NCBI RefSeq assembly: GCF_009617585.1
Contig: NZ_WIXI01000049.1
Coordinates: forward strand, 292,531-356,530
Length of the DNA: 64,000 nucleotides
Source of the DNA: Endobacterium cereale
GTDB taxonomy: Bacteria; Pseudomonadota; Alphaproteobacteria; Rhizobiales; Rhizobiaceae
Direction: 5' to 3'
Numbering within the stretch: the first letter of the stretch is position 1; each line of letters begins with the position of its first letter. Below, piece by piece: positions 58,887-64,000 of the stretch. The notes under the pieces are model-generated. The model made no database searches and had not been told where the DNA came from. It worked only from the letters and a program-made list of their open reading frames with translations. A program made the position numbers and the translations under genes.

Positions 58887-60224
58887 TCATTTCAGCACGC
58901 ATTTCGTCTCCGGCTGATCGATACCCAGCGTGTCCAGCTCGGAAACCTGATGCAGAAAGCCTTCCTGCGGCGAGGTCGAAACGACCGAATGCCCGTCGCC
59001 GATAAAGACCGGCTGCCTGAGTTGGTTGTTCCACGCGCGAAATGTCAGTTTTTGGCCCTTGAAGGCCGCTATCGAAAAATCCGGCGAATGAATAAAGGCC
59101 GCGATCCTTGCTGTATCGTCACTTTGTGTGCGTGTCGCCGCTTCGCCGATAATGCGCACCGCCGTCCAGGCGGACATGTCCTTGGACAACATCCTGCGGC
59201 CAGTGCTTTTCAAAAAGCGGTTCTGGATCTGCGTGCCACCCCATTGTTCGCTGGCAGGATGCCAGGCCAACGGCATCAAACCGGCCGTGCCGGCAACCGG
59301 TCTCGGCTGCCAGGTGCGATAAGGCACATAGGTTCCGAAAACCTCGCTCTCATCCGCCACCAGCAACACGTCATACTCGGGCATGCCTTGCGTAAAAACA
59401 GGCATCTGCCGCTGGATCTGCACCACCCCGCTATCGGTGCGCCGTGCCGTGCCGGTATCGACAAACTCCTTTTGCGCCACGATCTCGCCGCCGAACCGCT
59501 CTGCCGCCCGCCGCAGAGCCTCCGCGAACAGCCGGTCGCGATCATGCGAACCATAAACCAGCGCCCAGCGCCGCCATTGTTTCCAGATCAGATATTGCGC
59601 CAGCCCATCTGCCAGCATGCTGCGCGTCGGCACGGTGTGGAACAGGTTGGCTCGACAATCCTCTTCACGTAGCCGGTCATCCGTCGCCCCGACGTTAAAG
59701 ACGAGAATACCCTTAGCCGCCGCGACATCGGCAAGCGCCAGAAGTTGTGACGGCGAAAGATCAGCCAGAATAGCGGTAACGCCCTTGCCGGCCAGCGCCT
59801 CAAACGCGGCGTTTACATCCGTGTCCGGATTTACCTCGGTCACGTCGAGCGAAAATGCCTGCCCGAGGAAACGGCCGGTCGTATTGTTATCGACAATCGC
59901 GACATTCGCCCCGGCCACCCCTTCATCGCGCGGCGGCACGTCCAGCACGGACAAGGCCAGTTGCGGCGCATAGGCGCGAAGATAACCGAGATGGATGTCG
60001 ACCGGCGCCGGTTTGGCCGGCCCTGCCCGCGGTTGAGCGGGTTCAGTCAACGTCTGTGCCTGAGCGAGTTTGATTGCAGCTCCCCAGTCAGCCGCGACAG
60101 CGGGACGAACCGACATAAAAACGGGCAATAACAACCAAAAGAAAAACGAATGAAAAACACGCACCCTGCAAATCCACGATCGCAACGAAACGACGCGTTT
60201 CCTGCCGGCGCATGCTCCATGCAC
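58887..60224 (-). CDS. ABC transporter binding protein of the PQQ-dependent alcohol dehydrogenase system
   Basis: This is a 445-residue periplasmic type I binding protein, with a signal region (about 12-44, core FFFWLLLPVFMSVRPAVA) and a Leu/Ile/Val-like two-domain fold (GANVAIVDNNTTGRFLGQAF, abridged, near residue 108). This family is specific to PQQ/quinoprotein ABC clusters and corresponds to LutA in Methylorubrum. It is the first gene of the minus-strand operon down to 54620. Confidence 0.9.
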   Translation of the reverse strand: MHGACAGRKRVVSLRSWICRVRVFHSFFFWLLLPVFMSVRPAVAADWGAAIKLAQAQTLTEPAQPRAGPAKPAPVDIHLGYLRAYAPQLALSVLDVPPRDEGVAGANVAIVDNNTTGRFLGQAFSLDVTEVNPDTDVNAAFEALAGKGVTAILADLSPSQLLALADVAAAKGILVFNVGATDDRLREEDCRANLFHTVPTRSMLADGLAQYLIWKQWRRWALVYGSHDRDRLFAEALRRAAERFGGEIVAQKEFVDTGTARRTDSGVVQIQRQMPVFTQGMPEYDVLLVADESEVFGTYVPYRTWQPRPVAGTAGLMPLAWHPASEQWGGTQIQNRFLKSTGRRMLSKDMSAWTAVRIIGEAATRTQSDDTARIAAFIHSPDFSIAAFKGQKLTFRAWNNQLRQPVFIGDGHSVVSTSPQEGFLHQVSELDTLGIDQPETKCVLK

Positions 60225-60467
60225 TCGACACGGCGATAAAAGCCGGAATTCACATCATTTCTCAGGTGCCCGTCGTCAATCTACATCACGCACGGCTCGC
60301 CGCAACCGGTAATTTCATAAAAAAATGTTTCGCGATTTATGAATATCCCGCTGCCTACCGCCGCCGAAGATGGCGGGCAGCCGACGTCTCGCAAATCACC
60401 AATTTGGTTCATCGAAATGTGCCGGTTGCCTTACTCGGTCAACCGGCTTCACGATCGGTTTGAGCCT

Positions 60468-60926
60468 TCAGCGTTCGGCCGCATCAGTCAGGTTGGCGGT
60501 CAGCCGATTGATGGTCATCAGCATTTCGTCGCCTTCCTGCCCGTCGACGGCGATCGCCTGCGCGATGCATTGCATCACCGCCTCCGACTTTGCCTCCAGC
60601 GCCCTGCCCTCGTCGGTGAGAAAGATGTCGACACGCCGTTCGTCATCGGTGCGGCGCGCTTTTTTCACAAGGCCCATCAGTGTCAGACGCTTCAGGAGCG
60701 GCGTGACCGTGCCGGAATCCAGCCCCAGGCGTTCCGAAATTTCGCCGACTGACAGGTTGCCCGCACTCCAGAGAAGACGCATGGTTAGAAATTGAGGATA
60801 GGTCAGCCCCAGCGGTTCCAAAGCCTGCCTATAGACTCGGTTAAAAGCCTGTTCGGCCTTGTAGACGGCGAAACAGAGCATCTGATCGAGGCCGATATCG
60901 GCGGTGGATTTGAGGCGCGTCTTCAT
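60468..60926 (-). CDS. ohrR: OhrR-type MarR-family peroxide sensor
   Basis: This is a 152-residue repressor that senses organic hydroperoxides. The reactive cysteine is C18 (DQMLCFAVYKAEQAFNR), in the family position near the N-terminus. The winged-helix part includes LSVGEISERLGLDSGTVTPLLKRL (abridged) and the wing RRTDDERRVDIFLT. ATG 60926 is chosen; a short extension to 60950 is less likely. It is divergent from ohr with a shared operator palindrome. Confidence 0.94.
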   Translation of the reverse strand: MKTRLKSTADIGLDQMLCFAVYKAEQAFNRVYRQALEPLGLTYPQFLTMRLLWSAGNLSVGEISERLGLDSGTVTPLLKRLTLMGLVKKARRTDDERRVDIFLTDEGRALEAKSEAVMQCIAQAIAVDGQEGDEMLMTINRLTANLTDAAER

Positions 60927-60965
60927 CGCCAAAAGATAAATCGCGCACAATACAATTGCAAGTCA

Positions 60966-61004
60966 TTGACAACCGTCACACGACGAACCATATTGTGCAC
61001 AATA
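60966..61004. promoter_or_regulatory. ohr promoter with OhrR operator
   Basis: A perfect 14-bp palindrome TATTGTGCACAATA spans 60991-61004. A -35 TTGACA at 60966-60971, a 17-nt spacer and a weak -10 CATATT at 60989-60994 put the -10 element on the palindrome, so bound OhrR would block polymerase. A related half site (GCACAATACAATTGC) lies at 60945-60959, near the ohrR start. Confidence 0.75.
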
Positions 61005-61063
61005 CAGTTTTGCAAAATACAAAATTACATTCTGATCCATAAACCCAACCAAGGAGAAGACCT

Positions 61064-61495
61064 ATGTCTGTTGATGCAAAATACAAGACAAGCGCCACGG
61101 CAACCGGCGGTGGCCGTGACGGCAAAACCTCGCTGGAAGACGGCAGCCTGTCGCTGCAGCTGGTGGTCCCGAAGGAACTGGGCGGTCCTGGCGGCGATGG
61201 CGCCAATCCGGAAAAACTCTTTGCCCTCGGTTATTCGGCCTGCTTCCTCGGCGCGCTGCGCGTTGGTGCCCAGCAGTTGAAAACCAAGGTTCCGGAAGGC
61301 TCCACAGTCGGCGCCACGATCGGTATCGGCCCGCGTTCCGAAGGCGGTTTTGGCATCACGGCTGCGCTCGACGTCTATCTGCCCGGCCTGTCGGAAGCCG
61401 ATGCCCAGAAGCTGGTTGAAGTCACACATGATATCTGCCCCTATTCCAACGCCATCAAGGCCAGCGTCGACGTCGACTTTACCGTTCGCACCTGA
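61064..61495 (+). CDS. ohr: Organic hydroperoxide resistance protein
   Basis: Ohr is a thiol peroxidase of the OsmC/Ohr family that reduces organic hydroperoxides, using lipoyl proteins as reductant. The protein has 143 residues. The catalytic cysteine pair is C60 (GYSACFLGAL) and C125 (HDICPYSNA), with the Ohr-specific spacing. AAGGAGAAG precedes ATG 61064. It is regulated by the divergent OhrR. Confidence 0.96.
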   Translation: MSVDAKYKTSATATGGGRDGKTSLEDGSLSLQLVVPKELGGPGGDGANPEKLFALGYSACFLGALRVGAQQLKTKVPEGSTVGATIGIGPRSEGGFGITAALDVYLPGLSEADAQKLVEVTHDICPYSNAIKASVDVDFTVRT

Positions 61496-61516
61496 AGACA
61501 GTAGCTGAAACGGAAA

Positions 61517-61548
61517 AGCCGGCCATCCCAGTGGATGGCCGGCTTTTT
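61517..61548 (+). terminator. Terminator of ohr
   Basis: A 12-bp perfect stem AGCCGGCCATCC (61517-61528)/GGATGGCCGGCT (61533-61544) with a CAGT loop ends in TTTTT (61544-61548). Confidence 0.95.
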
Positions 61549-61614
61549 AATACCGCCTCATGCTCTTGAGGCCGAATGGCATGGCAGGCCGGATCGATAT
61601 CGCGGCAAGCGTCG

Positions 61615-62751
61615 TCAGGCGCGGTCGCCAGCCACTTTCGTCATCGCCGGTCGCTCCTGCACCGCTACGACGGGTTCTCCCGATACGTCGCCACTCAGAA
61701 TGCTGCGGTTGCGCCCACCTGCCTTGGCAAGATACAGCGCCGCATCTGCCGCCGAAACAACATGTGGTGGTTCCTGCGCATCGCTATTGTCGGCGATGCC
61801 GATACTCACCGTCGCCCGCACGGACCGGCCGCCTGCATCGACACAGAGCCCCGCCACCGCATGGCGGATCGCCTCGGCCAGTTCCAGCCCTTGCTGTGAC
61901 TGCACGCCCGGCAGAAGAGCGACAAACTCCTCCCCGCCCAGGCGAAAGGCCCGTCCCCTGCCGGCAAGCGTCGCCGATACACTGGCAGCGATTGCCTTCA
62001 GGGCCAAATCGCCGACGTCATGGCCATGAGTATCGTTGATCTTCTTGAAGTGATCCACATCGATCACCAGAATGGAAAAGGGCGAGGTCTTGCCCGAAAG
62101 GGCAGCCGTGGCTTCATAAAAAGCCCGCTTGTTGGCAAGCGAGGTCAAGGCATCGGTATAGGCTTGCTCCTGCCACAGACGCGCTTCGCTCAAGTGGCGC
62201 ATCTCGCGATCGATGAATGTCCCGAGAATCAGCGCCGCAGCCAATGATCCGACCAGTGTCGCCGGATAGGTCTGCATGAAAAGCGACAGCCCCTGCCCCG
62301 AAGACACGAAAAGAAGCAGAAGTGCCAGGCCGGATACGATCAAGCCAAGCAGCAGAAGGCTGCCAATCGACATGCCGAACCGCGGATAAACGAAAAACCG
62401 CCAGCCAAGCCCGACCACGCCCGCACAAAGCGAAGGCCGGATGGCCTGCCCGACAGCGAGATCGGTGATTTCCATGTGACCAACCAGCGCAATCAGGGCG
62501 GCGACCAGATAAGGAACAAAACCGCCGAAGGCGGCGGCAAAGGCGAGAAACAGAGATCGACCGTTGATGACCGTGCCGTCCGGCAGGACGACAGGCATCA
62601 TCATGGTAATGCAGGCAGCGGCAGCAAACGGCAATCCGAGAACGAACCCCTTGAGCAACGGCGGAGGATTGAGCCGCTCAGTGCTCCCCAGGCACATGGC
62701 GACAAGCGCCATCAGGCCGATGATATTGAGAAGAAGGGGAAGCAGAGACAT
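61615..62751 (-). CDS. Membrane-anchored diguanylate cyclase (GGDEF)
   Basis: This is a 378-residue protein that makes cyclic di-GMP. The N-terminal half (about 1-185) has six hydrophobic segments of the 5TM/7TM LYT sensor type. The GGDEF domain (about 205-370) has FSILVIDVDHFKKINDTHGHD (abridged) and the active-site motif GGEEF (RLGGEEFVAL). The RxxD inhibitory site five residues before it is absent. The signal is unknown. It stands alone. Confidence 0.92.
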   Translation of the reverse strand: MSLLPLLLNIIGLMALVAMCLGSTERLNPPPLLKGFVLGLPFAAAACITMMMPVVLPDGTVINGRSLFLAFAAAFGGFVPYLVAALIALVGHMEITDLAVGQAIRPSLCAGVVGLGWRFFVYPRFGMSIGSLLLLGLIVSGLALLLLFVSSGQGLSLFMQTYPATLVGSLAAALILGTFIDREMRHLSEARLWQEQAYTDALTSLANKRAFYEATAALSGKTSPFSILVIDVDHFKKINDTHGHDVGDLALKAIAASVSATLAGRGRAFRLGGEEFVALLPGVQSQQGLELAEAIRHAVAGLCVDAGGRSVRATVSIGIADNSDAQEPPHVVSAADAALYLAKAGGRNRSILSGDVSGEPVVAVQERPAMTKVAGDRA

Positions 62752-63038
62752 GCGCGGACCTATTGAACTCGCCGCTACACATAAAGCTTATGTAAAAAGG
62801 TCCGGTTAATAGGGGCGAACAAGGTTCATGAGCCGGAGAGGTTGCGAGGCACAAGGTTAGCTCTCACCCCTCAGCCCCGACATTTTGACGAAAGAGCAGG
62901 ACTCTGTTTGCAACCCTGAACGCGCAAAAAAACGTCCAATTTGATCGCGCAAGCACAGTCGGAAAAAGTGTCGATTATCCGCCCCCGCCGGTCATCCCTA
63001 AGACCGACAAGGAAATTGCGATTGGGGCGCCAAAACGT

Positions 63039-63665
63039 TCAGGCCGTTGACAAAAGCCTGAGATCGAACTGCCGGCGGCCGGAAAAATCTTCTTCCAGGT
63101 TCCTTGGCGTATCGCGCCAGCCGACCGAAAAGCCTGCCGCCTCGCTGCCGCGTGGACTACCATCGAACAGGATTTCGCGTGACGTCTCAGCAAAGCGGAT
63201 AAATCCAAATGCGGTCACCTCGATAACCCGGAAATAGCAGTCAACGTCATCGACAAAGGGCAATTCGCTGTTCAGGTCCTGCAGATACCGAAGCGCATCG
63301 GCAAAACCGGCGCCGAAAAACTCCCTGCCGTCGACATGGAGTTTTTTCGCGCGCTCTTCGACCATGATGTCTTCCAGGACACCGTCGAGAAATGTCATGT
63401 GCACGCCGGTTTCAAGTAGTTGCAGGTGCCTTGGGCGCATATCGAGATTGGCAGCCGCTATGATTTCCATTGCCTTTCGCGCCTCGTCTTCGCCGAGCGT
63501 CTCGACCCAGTGGCGATACATATCTTCCATGTCGGTCTGCACTATCGGCCGGTCGGATGTGACGTTCCCGTATGGACCCGCCAGCGGCTCGCAGCTTTCA
63601 GAGGTCATGCCGAAACGCAGCGGCCCTAGCCCTCGCTTGACCCTCAGGTTCCAGTCCTCGTCCAT
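63039..63665 (-). CDS. Hypothetical cytoplasmic protein
   Basis: This 208-residue protein from ATG 63665 (GAGGGAG upstream) is soluble with mixed character. It opens MDEDWNLRVKRGLGPLRFGM, and the middle part has LLETGVHMTFLDGVLEDIMV. I recognise no family. Isolated genes of this kind sometimes are immunity or phage-type remnants, but nothing adjacent supports that. Confidence 0.7.
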   Translation of the reverse strand: MDEDWNLRVKRGLGPLRFGMTSESCEPLAGPYGNVTSDRPIVQTDMEDMYRHWVETLGEDEARKAMEIIAAANLDMRPRHLQLLETGVHMTFLDGVLEDIMVEERAKKLHVDGREFFGAGFADALRYLQDLNSELPFVDDVDCYFRVIEVTAFGFIRFAETSREILFDGSPRGSEAAGFSVGWRDTPRNLEEDFSGRRQFDLRLLSTA

Positions 63666-63926
63666 CAATGCTCCCTCATTTCGACAAGCGTGCGAGCCTG
63701 CGACCATGACGCATACCCGCTGACGAGCCCAAGCTGCCGCGCGAACACAGGCGGAGCGGAGATGATCTTGATGCTGGAAACCTCAGCTGGACAAGTCGTC
63801 AGTTGAACTTTGTTCGGCTTCGGCGGAGGTTTTGAATGGTTATGAATTTTGCACGGTCGCGCGCTTTGAGTACGGCGCATTTTATGACTTTGTTTTTGCT
63901 GTGAGGATTTTCGCGGCTTTTGGATT

Positions 63927-64000
<74 letters not shown>

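Noticed and set aside
63665..63880. 71-codon minus-strand frame upstream of the orphan protein gene
   Set aside because: No ribosome-binding site and overlaps the start of the better-supported gene; composition not protein-like.

Overview
The window is about 60% GC DNA from an alphaproteobacterium, most likely a member of the Rhizobiaceae. The evidence is the rhizobial gene types (DUF982, many peptide-type and NMT1-type ABC systems, GntR regulators), the short palindromic intergenic repeats, and an initiator tRNA with an A-U pair where E. coli has the first of three G-C pairs. No phage, transposase, CRISPR array or plasmid replication gene was seen.

Region 1 (1-13.8 kb) is a nearly complete selenoprotein module. 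It encodes a membrane-bound formate dehydrogenase of the FdnGHI/FdoGHI type. Its catalytic subunit is one gene read through an in-frame TGA (709-711) backed by a SECIS-like hairpin. It is followed by fdhE, selA, a Sel1-repeat gene, a 42-codon bridging ORF, selB, the selenocysteine tRNA gene selC and, after two other genes, selD. The selC gene lies wholly inside the 3' end of the selB reading frame.

Region 2 (13.9-22.8 kb) is ordinary chromosomal content: a chemoreceptor, a persulfide-dioxygenase-like metallohydrolase, malate:quinone oxidoreductase, an OmpR/EnvZ-type two-component pair, a GNAT/DUF982 pair and a GntR regulator. Region 3 (22.8-46.9 kb) is a catabolic island. It holds an NMT1-type ABC importer with an IlvD/Edd-family dehydratase and a RraA-family protein; a DUF1537 sugar-acid kinase with a FadR-type regulator; and an operon of iron alcohol dehydrogenase, PdxA2-like dehydrogenase and sialidase-fold protein, divergent from a peptide-type ABC importer and a DapA/NanA-family lyase. 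A second peptide-type ABC importer follows on the minus strand.

Region 4 (47.3-60.2 kb) is a lanthanide-dependent methylotrophy cluster. It contains xoxF (Asp-Tyr-Asp lanthanide signature), its cytochrome xoxG, periplasmic xoxJ, and the glutathione-dependent formaldehyde enzymes (FlhA/AdhC type and Gfa). A second minus-strand operon encodes a periplasmic binding protein, a YVTN beta-propeller, an acidic cupredoxin-like protein, an ABC ATPase, an ABC-2 permease and a small exported protein. It resembles the lanthanide-transport (lut) cluster of Methylorubrum. Two small secreted or cysteine-rich proteins and a cytochrome c sit between the two operons. Region 5 (60.4-64 kb) has a divergent ohrR/ohr pair with a perfect operator palindrome, a diguanylate cyclase, an orphan protein and the edge of an initiator tRNA-Met gene.

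The genes make metabolic sense together. XoxF oxidises methanol to formaldehyde, Gfa and the formaldehyde dehydrogenase carry it to S-formylglutathione, and after hydrolysis (hydrolase not in this window) formate could be oxidised by the selenium-dependent dehydrogenase at the left end. The most unusual points are the selB/selC overlap, the Lut-like system that pairs an import-type binding protein with an export-type permease, an ABC ATPase whose C-terminus is written by an intergenic repeat, and the sialidase-fold/PdxA2/DapA-like catabolic operon.
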